Assembly: GCF_023736115.1 (NCBI RefSeq)
Contig: NZ_JAKQZC010000005.1
Span: forward strand, 310,001 to 374,000
DNA from: Salinicola avicenniae
Lineage (GTDB): Bacteria > Pseudomonadota > Gammaproteobacteria > Pseudomonadales > Halomonadaceae
Length of the DNA stretch: 64,000 nucleotides
Direction of reading: 5' to 3'
The translations under genes and the position numbers were made by a program. Positions 47,418-56,905 of the stretch are shown in pieces (positions within the stretch are counted from its first letter, which is position 1; each line of letters starts with the position of its first letter). Below the pieces are notes generated by a model that searched no databases, was not told where the DNA came from, and saw nothing but the letters and a program-made list of their open reading frames with translations.

Positions 47418-48698
47418 ATGCGCGTCGACCATCCGCGCTCCTACTATGCAGCCTCCGCCAACGCAGCGCCGGTACGCCCGCCGCTTACCGGCGGGAAGCG
47501 GGCCGATGTCTGCGTCATCGGGGGTGGCTTCACCGGGCTCTCTTCCGCACTACATCTGGCCGAGCGGGGTTTCGATGTCACCTTGCTGGAAGCCTCTCGG
47601 ATCGGCTTTGGCGCCTCGGGCCGCAACGGCGGGCAGATCGTCAACAGCTACAGCCGTGACATGGATGTCATCGAGGCGAAATACGGCGGGACCACGGCCA
47701 GGGCGCTGGGGAGCATGGCGTTCGAGGGCGCGCAGATTATCCGTGAGCGCGTTGCCACCTATGACATCGCCTGTGACCTGAAGGCGGGCAACCTCTTCGC
47801 GGCCTGCACCGACAAGCAGATGCGTGGTCTGGTGGCGCACAAGGCACTCTGGGAACGGTACGGCCACTCGGCGCTGTCGTTGCTCGACAGCCGGACGTAT
47901 CGTGACGAAATCGGCTCGCCGCGCTATGTGGGCGCCCTGCTCGATCAGGCCGGCGGGCACCTGCATCCCCTCAATCTGGCTCTCGGCGAGGCCGCCGCTT
48001 TCGAGGCACTGGGTGGCACCATTCACGAAGCCTCGCCGGTCGTGGAGCTTGTTCATGGCGCGCCGGCCCGCGTTCGTACCGCTCAGGGTGAAATCCGCGC
48101 CGACCACGTCATCGTGGCGGGCAACGCCTACCTGAGTGGCCTGCTACCGGCGCTTGAGGGGCGCTCCATGCCCTGCGGGACACAGATGATCGCGACGACG
48201 CCACTGGAAGCCTCGGTCGCCCATCAACTGCTTCCCCACGACCGCTGTGTCGAAGACAGCAACTACCTGCTTGATTACTATCGACTCTCCGCGGGCCGAC
48301 GCCTGCTATATGGCGGCGGCGTCACCTACGGCGGAGGAGACCCGGCCAGCATCGAAGCGAGCATTCGTCCGAATCTCGAACGGACCTTTCCCCAACTGCG
48401 AGGCATCAAGTTCGATTATGCCTGGAGCGGCAACTTTCTCCTCACGCTCAACCGGCTGCCGCAGTTCGGCCGCATCAATGGCAACGTGCTCTACGCTCAG
48501 GGCTATTCCGGGCATGGCTTGACCTGTACGCACCTGGCCGGACGCCTGATGGCGGAAGTGCTATGTGGCGAGCATGACCGCTTTGACGCCTTCGCTGGCA
48601 TCCCTCATACCCCTTTCCCGGGCGGACGCCTGTTCCGCGTTCCTCTGACGACGCTGGGCGCCTGGTTCTACCGTCTCCGTGACCGCCTAGGCGGCTAG
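47418..48698 (+). CDS. PuuB-like FAD-dependent oxidoreductase (plus-strand copy)
   Basis: A 426-residue DAO-family flavoenzyme. The likely start is the ATG at 47418 (MRVDHPRSYYAA); no clear Shine-Dalgarno is visible, and a GTG at 47292 is an alternative. The FAD-binding VCVIGGGFTGLSSALHLAE and the following GFGASGRNGGQIV are hallmarks of gamma-glutamylputrescine oxidase and relatives. The late YAQGYSGHGLT and PFPGG segments also fit. It would oxidise the gamma-glutamylated amine to an aldehyde, releasing ammonia and hydrogen peroxide. Substrate assignment rests on the neighbouring PuuA-like genes. Confidence 0.83.
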   Translation: MRVDHPRSYYAASANAAPVRPPLTGGKRADVCVIGGGFTGLSSALHLAERGFDVTLLEASRIGFGASGRNGGQIVNSYSRDMDVIEAKYGGTTARALGSMAFEGAQIIRERVATYDIACDLKAGNLFAACTDKQMRGLVAHKALWERYGHSALSLLDSRTYRDEIGSPRYVGALLDQAGGHLHPLNLALGEAAAFEALGGTIHEASPVVELVHGAPARVRTAQGEIRADHVIVAGNAYLSGLLPALEGRSMPCGTQMIATTPLEASVAHQLLPHDRCVEDSNYLLDYYRLSAGRRLLYGGGVTYGGGDPASIEASIRPNLERTFPQLRGIKFDYAWSGNFLLTLNRLPQFGRINGNVLYAQGYSGHGLTCTHLAGRLMAEVLCGEHDRFDAFAGIPHTPFPGGRLFRVPLTTLGAWFYRLRDRLGG

Positions 48699-48725
48699 CC
48701 CAGTCGATCGCAGCAATAGCTCGCG

Positions 48726-50006
48726 CTATAACCGGTCGCGCAGCCGATAGAACGTTGTCGCTAGCGCCAGCAACGGTACCCGCAGGCGCTCGCCACCCGG
48801 AAAACGGCGATGGTCGATAGCCGCGAAATCATCGAACCGCTCGGCCTGACCGCCAATCGCGTCGGCCAGCAGTTGCCCGGCAAGCCCTGCCAGGGTCATG
48901 CCATGCCCGGAATAGCCCTGGGCATAGAAAATATTGCTGTCGACCCGGCCGAAGTCCGGCGCGCGGTTGCGAGTGATGCCGACATCCCCCCCCCAACGGT
49001 AGTCGATACCGACATTCTGAAGCGCCGGGAACAGGGAGCGCATCTTGTCACGCATGCGCGAGTCCAGACCCCGTGGCGGCTGCCCGGTATAGCTGACTTC
49101 ACCGCCGTACAGCAGGCGTCGATCGGCAGAGAGTCGGTAGTAATCGAGCACGAAATTGGCATCGGAGACCGCAGCGTTGCTGGGCAGTATCGCGCGCGCG
49201 GTAGCCGCTTCTAGCGGCTCGGTGGCGATGATGTAGTTGGCGACCTTCATCAGACGCCCCGCCAGCGCCGGGACTAGGCCATCCAGATAAGCATTGCAGG
49301 CGATCACCGCGAATGCGCAGCGCACCGAGCCTGCCGCAGTCACCACCCTTGGTTGGCGGCCGGACTCGACCCGCAGCGCCGGCGTGCCTGTATGCACCAC
49401 GGCGCCTGCCCGTTGTGCCGCTTGCGCCAGTCCCAGGGTGTAATTGAGCGGATGCAGATGACCGCCCTCGGCGTCGTAAAGTCCGCCGAGGTAGCCCTCG
49501 GCGCGGACATGGGCCTGAAGCCGTTCGCGATCCAGCCAATGCTCACCGTGGTAACCGTAGCGCTCGGCCATGCGCTCGGCATGCCGGCGCATGGCGCTGA
49601 CATGACGCCGCTTGACCGCCACATGGACATAGCCCCAGACAAGATCGCAGGGAATCTCGTGTCGCCGCACCAAGGACTCGGTCAAACGCACCGATTCGCA
49701 GCTCATCTCCCACAGCCGACGTGCCGCTTCTTGCCCCACGGCCCTCTCGATCGTCGACATGTCGGTACCGAAGCCGGGCAGGATCTGCCCGCCGCTGCGC
49801 CCGGAAGCCCCGTGGCCGATCTCGCCCGCCTCGAGCAGCACCACGCGATAGCCCCGCTCCGCCAGATGCAGCGCCGCCGAACAGCCGGTCACGCCGCCGC
49901 CGACGATACACACATCGGCCGTCACATCACTATCGAGTGTCGACGAGGGTGCGAGCGTGACACGCCGACTGGCCTGATAGTAGGAGTCAGGAATGAATCG
50001 CTGCAT
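48726..50006 (-). CDS. PuuB-like FAD-dependent oxidoreductase (minus-strand copy)
   Basis: Also 426 residues and clearly paralogous to its convergent neighbour (27 bp apart). The FAD motif is VCIVGGGVTGCSAALHLAE, followed by GHGASGRSGGQIL; the end has FYAQGYSGHGMTL and RRFPGG. Both proteins finish in the same pattern FYRLRDRL. It opens at 50006 (MQRFIPDSYYQAS), with a weak GGGA upstream. Divergence between the two is high enough for different substrates, perhaps matching the two ligases. Confidence 0.83.
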   Translation of the reverse strand: MQRFIPDSYYQASRRVTLAPSSTLDSDVTADVCIVGGGVTGCSAALHLAERGYRVVLLEAGEIGHGASGRSGGQILPGFGTDMSTIERAVGQEAARRLWEMSCESVRLTESLVRRHEIPCDLVWGYVHVAVKRRHVSAMRRHAERMAERYGYHGEHWLDRERLQAHVRAEGYLGGLYDAEGGHLHPLNYTLGLAQAAQRAGAVVHTGTPALRVESGRQPRVVTAAGSVRCAFAVIACNAYLDGLVPALAGRLMKVANYIIATEPLEAATARAILPSNAAVSDANFVLDYYRLSADRRLLYGGEVSYTGQPPRGLDSRMRDKMRSLFPALQNVGIDYRWGGDVGITRNRAPDFGRVDSNIFYAQGYSGHGMTLAGLAGQLLADAIGGQAERFDDFAAIDHRRFPGGERLRVPLLALATTFYRLRDRL

Positions 50007-50121
50007 GACGTTCGCTATCCCGTGTCATCTCACTGAAAGCCCTGTGAAAAAGTGCCAAGGCCATCGTAGCGGGACAACGAGACGCGTGGTAGCACCCGCA
50101 GCGGCAACAACACCATTACAT

Positions 50122-50143
50122 GCGGATTAGACCACTGATCCGC
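50122..50143 (-). terminator. Small hairpin downstream of moeB
   Basis: GCGGAT and ATCCGC form a 6-bp stem 8 bases past the moeB stop. No T-run follows on the minus strand; low confidence as a terminator. Confidence 0.3.
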
Positions 50144-50150
50144 GAAACGC

Positions 50151-50897
50151 TTAGCGCATCGAGCACACTGGGCATTGCGGGTCGCGTGGCAGCGCGAAAC
50201 GGCGCCACTCGCCAGCAAGTGCATCGAACGTGGCGAGCCCCGAGTGCGGCCGACCCGCGCCAGTAATGAGTTTGAGCGCTTCCAGTGCCTGGAAACTACC
50301 GATGATGCCGACCAGTGGTGACACCACACCGCTCTCGGCACAACTCAAGGCATCGTCGTCGCCGGCTTCGCCGTAGAGACAGGCGTAGCAGGGCGATGCC
50401 TCCGTTCGCGGATCGAAGACCGCCAACTGCCCGGAAAAACGGATGGCCGCACCGCTTACCAGTGGTGTTCGCGAGGCGACACAGGCACGGTTGATGGCGA
50501 AACGACTGGAAAAACGATCGGTACAGTCCAGCACGATGTCGGCATTCTCGACGGCTTCACGCAGGTCGTCGCCGGTCAGGCGACGAGCCAGTGCCTGCAC
50601 GCTAGTCTCCGGGTTAAGCGCCTGCGCCGCCGCGGCGGCCGATTCGGCCTTCGAATTGCCGATGCCCGCCGTGACGTGCGCGATCTGGCGCTGCAAGTTG
50701 GATAGCTCGATGACATCGTCATCGGCGATCGCCAATCGCCCGACACCGGCACCCGCCAGATAGAGCGCCGCCGGCGACCCCAGCCCCCCGGCACCGATGA
50801 TCAATACGTGTGACCGCAGCAGGCGCTCCTGACCGACGATGTCGATCTCTTCCAGCATGATATGGCGGCTATAGCGCAGCAACGCGTCGTCGTTCAT
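50151..50897 (-). CDS. moeB: MoeB-type ThiF-family adenylyltransferase
   Basis: A 248-residue E1-like enzyme that adenylates the C-terminus of the small molybdopterin synthase subunit. The nucleotide loop is IIGAGGLGSPAALYLAGAG, and SNLQRQIAH is the family block. Zinc ligands CYAC and CPVC are both present. GGGAAGGA precedes the ATG. In many gammaproteobacteria moeB follows prmC directly; here an Lrp-family gene lies between them. ThiF or HesA function cannot be excluded. Confidence 0.87.
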   Translation of the reverse strand: MNDDALLRYSRHIMLEEIDIVGQERLLRSHVLIIGAGGLGSPAALYLAGAGVGRLAIADDDVIELSNLQRQIAHVTAGIGNSKAESAAAAAQALNPETSVQALARRLTGDDLREAVENADIVLDCTDRFSSRFAINRACVASRTPLVSGAAIRFSGQLAVFDPRTEASPCYACLYGEAGDDDALSCAESGVVSPLVGIIGSFQALEALKLITGAGRPHSGLATFDALAGEWRRFALPRDPQCPVCSMR

Positions 50898-50930
50898 TGT
50901 CCTTCCCGTCGTGATCAGGCACGCCTGCCA

Positions 50931-51431
50931 TCATTTGGGTTCCGCTGGCTCGAGTTCGGGAATCGGCAACGCCAGCTCTTCCTTGACCTCCTCCATGACG
51001 ACATAGCTCTTGGACTCCTTGACCCCCGGTAAGGTCAGCACCACATCGCCAAGCAGCTGACGGTAGGCAGACATTTCAGGGATCCGGCATTTGAGTATGT
51101 AGTCGAACTGGCCGGAGACCAGGTGGCACTCCTGGATCTGCGGGAGTGTCGCCACCGCCTTGCGAAATTCGTCGAACACGGCCGGCGACTGGGTATTCAG
51201 GCTGATCTCGACGAAAACCAGCAGGTTGGCCCGTAGCGCACCGGGGTCCAGCACCGCCTTGTAGCCGCGGATCACACCCGCTCTTTCCAGTCGCTTGACG
51301 CGCTCGAGACAAGGCGTGGTCGAAAGGCCGACCTGCGATGCCAGATCCACGTAGGAGATGCGGGCATTGTCCTGGAGACAGCGCAGAATGTTGAGGTCGA
51401 TTCGATCCAGAGATCGCGATTTGGCTTTCAT
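50931..51431 (-). CDS. lrp: Lrp/AsnC-family transcriptional regulator
   Basis: A 166-residue regulator close in length to Lrp (164). The N-terminal helix-turn-helix reads NARISYVDLASQVGLSTTPCLERVKRLE, then GYKAVLDPGALRANLLVFVEI begins the RAM ligand-binding domain, ending EVKEELALPIPE. It resembles global Lrp rather than the specific AsnC types. It has its own upstream gap of 189 bp to prmC, so it is likely transcribed separately. Targets unknown; neighbouring amine and amino-acid genes are candidates. Confidence 0.87.
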   Translation of the reverse strand: MKAKSRSLDRIDLNILRCLQDNARISYVDLASQVGLSTTPCLERVKRLERAGVIRGYKAVLDPGALRANLLVFVEISLNTQSPAVFDEFRKAVATLPQIQECHLVSGQFDYILKCRIPEMSAYRQLLGDVVLTLPGVKESKSYVVMEEVKEELALPIPELEPAEPK

Positions 51432-51620
51432 TGCTGTAATTGTTCCAAGCCGTTGATTGATCGGTTTTTCATGACTTCACGCGCGTCCTGCTCACACTCG
51501 GCATGACGCACCATTTCATAGCGGCATTATTACTAACACAGCAAGATAACGCTCACTAGCCGCGATCTCGCTTACCGTTCAACGCACAGGTAACTCAAAA
51601 CCACAGACGGCAACGACAAT

Positions 51621-52448
51621 TCAACACCATTGCCCGCCGGAAACCCGCTCGTGTCCGCCCAGATCGCGATACGATTCGACCTGCTGGAAACCTCGCTGCG
51701 TCAGCGCGTCGCGCACCGCCGCCGCCTGGTCGTAGCCATGCTCCAGCCACAGCCAGGCACCGGAACGCAGATGGTCTGGCGCCATCTCGACAAGATGGAG
51801 CAGCGCGGCCATTCCATGCGCTTCGGCCACCAGCGCAGAGCGCGGCTCGAAGCGGACATCAGCTTGCCCGAGATGCGGATCGTCATTGGCGATATAGGGC
51901 GGATTGGAGACGATCAGGTCGTAGCGTTCGCCCGGCATGGCGGCAAACCAGTCGCTCTGGCGAAAGGTGGCGTTGACGATACCCAACGCTTGCGCATTGG
52001 CGCGTGCCAGCGCGACCGTCTCCTCGGTCAGGTCGGCGCCGGTGACTTGCCATTGCGGTTTTTCGCTGGCGAATGCCAGGGCAATGGCACCGGTCCCCGT
52101 CCCCAGATCGAGCAGCGCGCCTTGCTCGCCGGCACAGGCCAGAGCGACTTCGACGAGGCACTCCGTATCGGGCCGCGGGATCAGCGTCGAGGCAGACGTC
52201 TGCAGTGACAGTCCCCAGAACTCTCTCACGCCGGTCAGATAGGCGACCGGGCAGCCACCGACGCGCCGCTCGATCAGGTCAACGAACGTGGCCAGCTCGG
52301 CCTCCGTCAACTCGCGGTCACCCCAGGTATAGAGCCAGGTCCGGTCTCGGCTGCAGACGTGGCTCAGCAGCACTTCGGCGTCCAGACGCGGAGTCGGCGA
52401 ACCTTCGAGCCGAAGCGCCGCCTCGCGCAGGGCATCGTCGACCGTCAT
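51621..52448 (-). CDS. prmC: Peptide chain release factor N5-glutamine methyltransferase
   Basis: A 275-residue SAM-dependent enzyme that methylates the Gln of the GGQ motif in release factors. The SAM loop is [16 protein letters not shown] and the catalytic NPPY is in [11 protein letters not shown]. Its ATG overlaps the prfA stop (ATGA), so enzyme and substrate are translationally coupled. Confidence 0.95.
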   Translation of the reverse strand: MTVDDALREAALRLEGSPTPRLDAEVLLSHVCSRDRTWLYTWGDRELTEAELATFVDLIERRVGGCPVAYLTGVREFWGLSLQTSASTLIPRPDTECLVEVALACAGEQGALLDLGTGTGAIALAFASEKPQWQVTGADLTEETVALARANAQALGIVNATFRQSDWFAAMPGERYDLIVSNPPYIANDDPHLGQADVRFEPRSALVAEAHGMAALLHLVEMAPDHLRSGAWLWLEHGYDQAAAVRDALTQRGFQQVESYRDLGGHERVSGGQWC

Positions 52449-53533
52449 TCCTCGGCCTGCAGCGCCGCCAGCTGGTCAGCCTGGTACTCGTTGACCAGTG
52501 GTACGATGACCTCGTCGAGCTCGCCGCCGAGCACTTCCCCGAGCTTGTAGAGCGTCAGATTGATGCGGTGATCGGTAAGCCGCCCCTGAGGAAAGTTGTA
52601 GGTCCGGATGCGCTCGCTGCGGTCACCGGAGCCGACCAGCGAACGTCGGGTATCGGCCTGCTGCTGGCGCTGGGAGTCAACGGCCGCCTGCTTGAGCCGT
52701 GCCGCCAACAGCGACATCGCCTTGGCCCGGTTCTTATGCTGGCTGCGCTCCTCCTGGCACTCGACCACGAGCCCGCTCGGCAGGTGGGTGATGCGGATCG
52801 CCGAATCGGTGGTGTTGACGTGCTGGCCACCCGCACCGCTGGAGCGGAAGGTATCCACCCGCAGGTCATTGGTGTCGATATCGACCTCACCGACCGCGCT
52901 GGCTTCGGGCATCACCGCCACCGTACAGGCAGAAGTATGTATCCGCCCCTGAGACTCAGTCGCCGGCACGCGCTGCACGCGATGGGCACCGGACTCGAAC
53001 TTCAGCGACGCATAGACGTTCTCGCCCTTCACCCGTGCGATGATCTCCTTGTAACCGCCCTGCTCGCCGTGGCTGGCACTGACGACCTCCACGTTCCAGC
53101 CACGCTTCTCGGCATAACGCGAGTACATGCGAAAGAGATCGCCGGCGAACAGCGCAGCCTCGTCGCCGCCGGTTCCGGCGCGAACCTCCAGAAAGACGTT
53201 GCTGTCGTCGTCCGGGTCCTTGGGCACCAGCAGCCGCTTGAGGGTCTCCTCCAGCGCGTCAAGGCGAGTGCGCGACTCGCGCCACTCCTCTTCGGCGAGC
53301 TCGCGCATATCGGGATCGCTGTCCTGACGCATCTGATCGGCCGCCTCGATGTCGCTTTCCGTGCGGCGATAAGCGAGCCATGCCTCGAGCAACGGCTCGA
53401 GTTCGGCATATTCGCGGGAGTAATCACGGAAGCGGCGCTGGTCGGCAATGACTTCGGGATCGGAGAGTAACGCCGCCAGCTCTTCAAAACGTTCCTGAAA
53501 GGCGTCGAGTCGTTCGCGCAGAGACGCTTTCAT
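52445..53533 (-). CDS. prfA: Peptide chain release factor 1
   Basis: A 362-residue factor recognising UAA and UAG. The codon-reading tripeptide PAT lies in [15 protein letters not shown], and the catalytic GGQ in [15 protein letters not shown]. It starts in an ATGA overlap with hemA and ends in one with prmC. Length and order are conserved. Confidence 0.96.
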   Translation of the reverse strand: MKASLRERLDAFQERFEELAALLSDPEVIADQRRFRDYSREYAELEPLLEAWLAYRRTESDIEAADQMRQDSDPDMRELAEEEWRESRTRLDALEETLKRLLVPKDPDDDSNVFLEVRAGTGGDEAALFAGDLFRMYSRYAEKRGWNVEVVSASHGEQGGYKEIIARVKGENVYASLKFESGAHRVQRVPATESQGRIHTSACTVAVMPEASAVGEVDIDTNDLRVDTFRSSGAGGQHVNTTDSAIRITHLPSGLVVECQEERSQHKNRAKAMSLLAARLKQAAVDSQRQQQADTRRSLVGSGDRSERIRTYNFPQGRLTDHRINLTLYKLGEVLGGELDEVIVPLVNEYQADQLAALQAEE

Positions 53534-54804
53534 GCAGAATCCTGTGTTGTGGCGGAGGCTTCCAGCAGCAGACTATCCGCCGCCTGAATGATGTCCTGAC
53601 GGGACTGTCCCGACGCCTCGCGCAACCGCAGGGTCGGAACGTGCATCAGTTTGTTCGCGAGCTGGTGGGAGAGCCGCTTGATGACGGCTTCCGGATCCTC
53701 GCCGCGCGCCAGCTGCGCCAAGGCTTCCGCCTCCGAGGCCTGGCGCAGCGCCTCGCCGTGCTGACGATAGCGCCGGATGAGATCCCCGGCGCCTCGGACG
53801 CGACGCTCGTGCTGCCACTGGCCGACGCCGCTATCGATCAGCGCCTCCGCCTCGCGGGCGGCGACCTCTCGATGCCGCCGATTCTCGGCAATGACCTGCT
53901 GCAGGTCATCGACGCTGTAAAGAAAGACATCGTCGAGATTCCCCACCTCAGGCTCGATATCCCGCGGCACGGCGATATCGACCATGAGCATCGGGCGATG
54001 CCGACGCACCTTCAGCGCGCGCTCGACCATACCCTTGCCGAGGATCGGCAGGTCGCTGGCCGTCGAGGCGATCACGATATCCGCCTGTTCGAGTGCCTGT
54101 GGAATACCGCCCAGCTCGATGGCCCGCCCGTCACAGGTTGCGGCCAGCGCCTGCGCCCGTGCCAGGGTCCGGTTGGCGACGGTCAGCCCCATGATGCCGG
54201 CCTCGCGCAGATGCTGCGCCACCAGCTCGATGGTCTCGCCGGCGCCGATCAACAGCGCCCGCGCCCGGCTGAAGTCGTCAAAGATTCGACTCGCCAGACT
54301 GACGGCGGCATAAGCGACGGAGACAGGATTTTCGCCAATGGACGTCTCTGTGCGCACCTGCTTGGCGACGGAGAAAGTCTGCTGGAACAGGCGCTCCAGC
54401 TCACTGCCCAGTCCAGCGTGCTGACGCGCCATCTGGTAGGCGTCCTTGAGCTGGCCAAGGATCTGCGGCTCACCCAGCACCATGGAGTCGAGGCCTGCTG
54501 CCACGCGCATCAGGTGTCGCGCCGCTTCGCCCTCGTGATAGTGGTAGGCGCAGTTGAGCAGCTCGTCGATGGGCATCTGATGGAAGCCGCTCAGCCAGTC
54601 GAGCAGCTGACGCTCACCCTCGGCGACGGTGACGCAGTAGAGTTCGGTCCGATTGCAGGTCGACAGGATCGCCGCCTCCTGCACGTCGGGCAGCCCTCGT
54701 AGCTGCACCAGCGCGGATTCGAGCTGGGCCGGCGAAATGGCGACTCGCTCGCGCATCTCGATGGCGGCGGTTCGGTGGTTGATACCCAGAGCTAGCAGCG
54801 TCAT
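53530..54804 (-). CDS. hemA: Glutamyl-tRNA reductase
   Basis: NADPH-dependent first enzyme of tetrapyrrole synthesis by the C5 route, 424 residues from the ATG at 54804 ([13 protein letters not shown]). The catalytic Cys is in [15 protein letters not shown] binding in [13 protein letters not shown], and a C-terminal dimerisation helix follows. A frame extension of 12 codons upstream lacks homology. Confidence 0.95.
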   Translation of the reverse strand: MTLLALGINHRTAAIEMRERVAISPAQLESALVQLRGLPDVQEAAILSTCNRTELYCVTVAEGERQLLDWLSGFHQMPIDELLNCAYHYHEGEAARHLMRVAAGLDSMVLGEPQILGQLKDAYQMARQHAGLGSELERLFQQTFSVAKQVRTETSIGENPVSVAYAAVSLASRIFDDFSRARALLIGAGETIELVAQHLREAGIMGLTVANRTLARAQALAATCDGRAIELGGIPQALEQADIVIASTASDLPILGKGMVERALKVRRHRPMLMVDIAVPRDIEPEVGNLDDVFLYSVDDLQQVIAENRRHREVAAREAEALIDSGVGQWQHERRVRGAGDLIRRYRQHGEALRQASEAEALAQLARGEDPEAVIKRLSHQLANKLMHVPTLRLREASGQSRQDIIQAADSLLLEASATTQDSA

Positions 54805-55055
54805 GAAATCACGGTCATTAGTCTTGCATGGGGCTGGCACTTGCGCCGCGCATCAGCGCTGCGGCAGGCCGGAATCGGGAGCGCGCGGAGGCAACCTCAC
54901 GACCCGCTCCCCGAGTCATCTCGACCGACTGTCAGGTTCCCGCCGAGACAACGCGAGCCGGACGCTCCGCACGATGCCAGTGCGGCCCGCCCGGCCCCGG
55001 TGGCGCCATTCTAGCACAGCCCGCGCGGACTGAGCAGGCGGCCCCCTTGTCAAGA
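54805..55055. other. Non-coding divergent region between hemA and the TPR lipoprotein gene
   Basis: Gap of about 300 bp to the next start, with the plus-strand promoter at its right end (55056-55083). The hemA promoter should lie in the left part; I could not place it with confidence. Confidence 0.45.
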
Positions 55056-55083
55056 TTGACCCCGGCCCGCCAGCCGTTATGCT
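55056..55083 (+). promoter_or_regulatory. Putative sigma-70 promoter of the TPR lipoprotein-lolB-ispE operon
   Basis: TTGACC (55056-55061), a 16-base spacer and TATGCT (55078-55083), 28 bases before the ATG at 55112. A good match in both halves. Confidence 0.6.
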
Positions 55084-55111
55084 GGAACGACCGATCGATC
55101 TCGAGGGCGGC

Positions 55112-56905
55112 ATGTCCACACGTCTTTTCTTCGCCGCCGGCTGCGCGGCCCTGCTGGCTGGCTGCCAACACATATCGACCGACGGACCGTCTGCGCCGGC
55201 GGACGACCCGATGCGGACAGCGCCGCCCATCACGCGAGGCTTCGATGCGCAGGGCCTCTCCGATGTCCTGCTTTCCGAAATGGCTGGCCAGCGCGGTGAT
55301 TTTCAGCGTGCCGCCGAAGGCTACCGGGCCGCCGCCGAGCGTTATCGCTCGGCGGCGCTTGCCGAACGCGCCACGCTGGCCGCGCGCTATACCGATGATA
55401 CCCGGCTACTGCAGTCGAGCGCCGACCTTTGGCAGCGCCTGGCACCAACGGCCACGGCACCGCGTGAACTGCTGTCGGGCATGGCCATCGATCGCGGCGA
55501 CTGGCCAACCGCCTTGCAGTATCGGCTGGCCCTGACTGACAGCGGCGAGGATGCCCAGCTACTGGAATTTAGCGAGCTGGCCATGCAGGCGGGCGCCGAC
55601 CTGCCGACACTTCTGGCACAGCTTCGTGATTTCGCGCGCACGCACCCGACACATGCCGACGCCCAGATGGCCACCGCGCGCCTGGAAGCGGCAACCGGAG
55701 AGACAGACCGCGCCCAGCAGCGGCTATCAAGGCTGGCAGCCTTACATCCCGAGGTGCCGGCGCTCTGGCTGACCCGTTCGCAGATTGCCGTCGAGAACGG
55801 CGATAATGCCACGGCAATCGCCAGCGCACGCCGTGGCCTAGAACTGGCGCCCGATGACAGCCGTTTCCTGCTGGCACTGGCACAAGCCGAGATTGCCAGT
55901 GGCGATATTGCCGCCGCGGAGCAGCGAGTCGACCTCTTGCTGGCGCGTCACGATGAAACCCCAACCCTGCGACTCGCCCTGGCGCGACTCTACCTGGAGG
56001 CCGACGCGCTGGAGCCCGCGCGACGCCTGCTACTACCGCTACTGGACCGCGACGAGACGCCGCCGGCGACCTACCTGTTACTGGGAAGCATCGCTGAGAC
56101 CCAGGAAGAGCCGGACAACGCGCTGCTCTACTATCGACAGGTACCACCGGGACCGGGATTCCTCGACGCACGCGCCATGGCCGTGCAGATGCTGGTCGAT
56201 GCCGACCGACTTGACGACGCACAGCGTTTCCTGCGTATCGAAAGCCTGCGTCACCCAGAGCAGCGTGCTTCGCTGACCCAGATCGGCCTCCAGGCCTTCG
56301 ACGCCGCTGGCCACACAGCCGTCGGCGATGAGCTGCTCGACGACGCCCTGCAGCAGGCACCAGATGATACCGACCTGCTCTATGCACAGGCGATGCGTGA
56401 TTACACACGCGGTGATGTCGGCACCATGCTCTCTCGGTTGCGGCGCATTATTCAGCTCGACCCCAACGATGCCGCCGCGCTCAACGCGCTCGGGTACACC
56501 CTGACCACCACGACCGAGCGCTACGACGAAGCTCTGACATTGCTCGAGCGCGCCCATGCGCTCGAGCCCGACAGCCCGGCGATCCTCGATAGCCTCGGCT
56601 GGGCACACTTCAAGCGCGGCGATACCGATACGGCGCTGGACTACCTAAGTCGCGCCTATTCAGCGCAGCCCGACCAGGAAGTGGGCGCGCATCTGGCCGA
56701 AGTGCTCGCCACCCAAGGCCGGACGCGCGAGGCGCGCCGGATTGTCGAGGCCGCACTCGCCGCCGGGGCGCCGCATCCCGATATCGATGAGTTGCTGAAA
56801 CGCTACCCTCAGCTCTCGACGGCAACCGATGCAAATTCCCACCAACCAACCTCCCCGACCGATTCGACAGGACGTCACGATGCCGTTTCTCCCCCAGGCC
56901 AGTGA
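55112..56905 (+). CDS. TPR-repeat lipoprotein
   Basis: A 597-residue lipoprotein. I use the ATG at 55112 (MSTRLFF), with GAGGGCGG upstream. The lipobox LLAGC gives a lipidated Cys near residue 18. The rest is an array of tetratricopeptide-like helical pairs, best seen in the C-terminal third (DAAALNALGYTL; AILDSLGWAHFKRGDTDTAL). The conserved spot upstream of lolB, divergent from hemA, is shared with Pseudomonas. It probably acts as an outer-membrane scaffold; partners unknown. It overlaps lolB by 26 bases. Confidence 0.85.
   Translation: MSTRLFFAAGCAALLAGCQHISTDGPSAPADDPMRTAPPITRGFDAQGLSDVLLSEMAGQRGDFQRAAEGYRAAAERYRSAALAERATLAARYTDDTRLLQSSADLWQRLAPTATAPRELLSGMAIDRGDWPTALQYRLALTDSGEDAQLLEFSELAMQAGADLPTLLAQLRDFARTHPTHADAQMATARLEAATGETDRAQQRLSRLAALHPEVPALWLTRSQIAVENGDNATAIASARRGLELAPDDSRFLLALAQAEIASGDIAAAEQRVDLLLARHDETPTLRLALARLYLEADALEPARRLLLPLLDRDETPPATYLLLGSIAETQEEPDNALLYYRQVPPGPGFLDARAMAVQMLVDADRLDDAQRFLRIESLRHPEQRASLTQIGLQAFDAAGHTAVGDELLDDALQQAPDDTDLLYAQAMRDYTRGDVGTMLSRLRRIIQLDPNDAAALNALGYTLTTTTERYDEALTLLERAHALEPDSPAILDSLGWAHFKRGDTDTALDYLSRAYSAQPDQEVGAHLAEVLATQGRTREARRIVEAALAAGAPHPDIDELLKRYPQLSTATDANSHQPTSPTDSTGRHDAVSPPGQ

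Noticed and set aside
52073-53470. Plus-strand 465-codon frame
   Set aside because: Antisense to prmC and prfA; no recognisable protein features.
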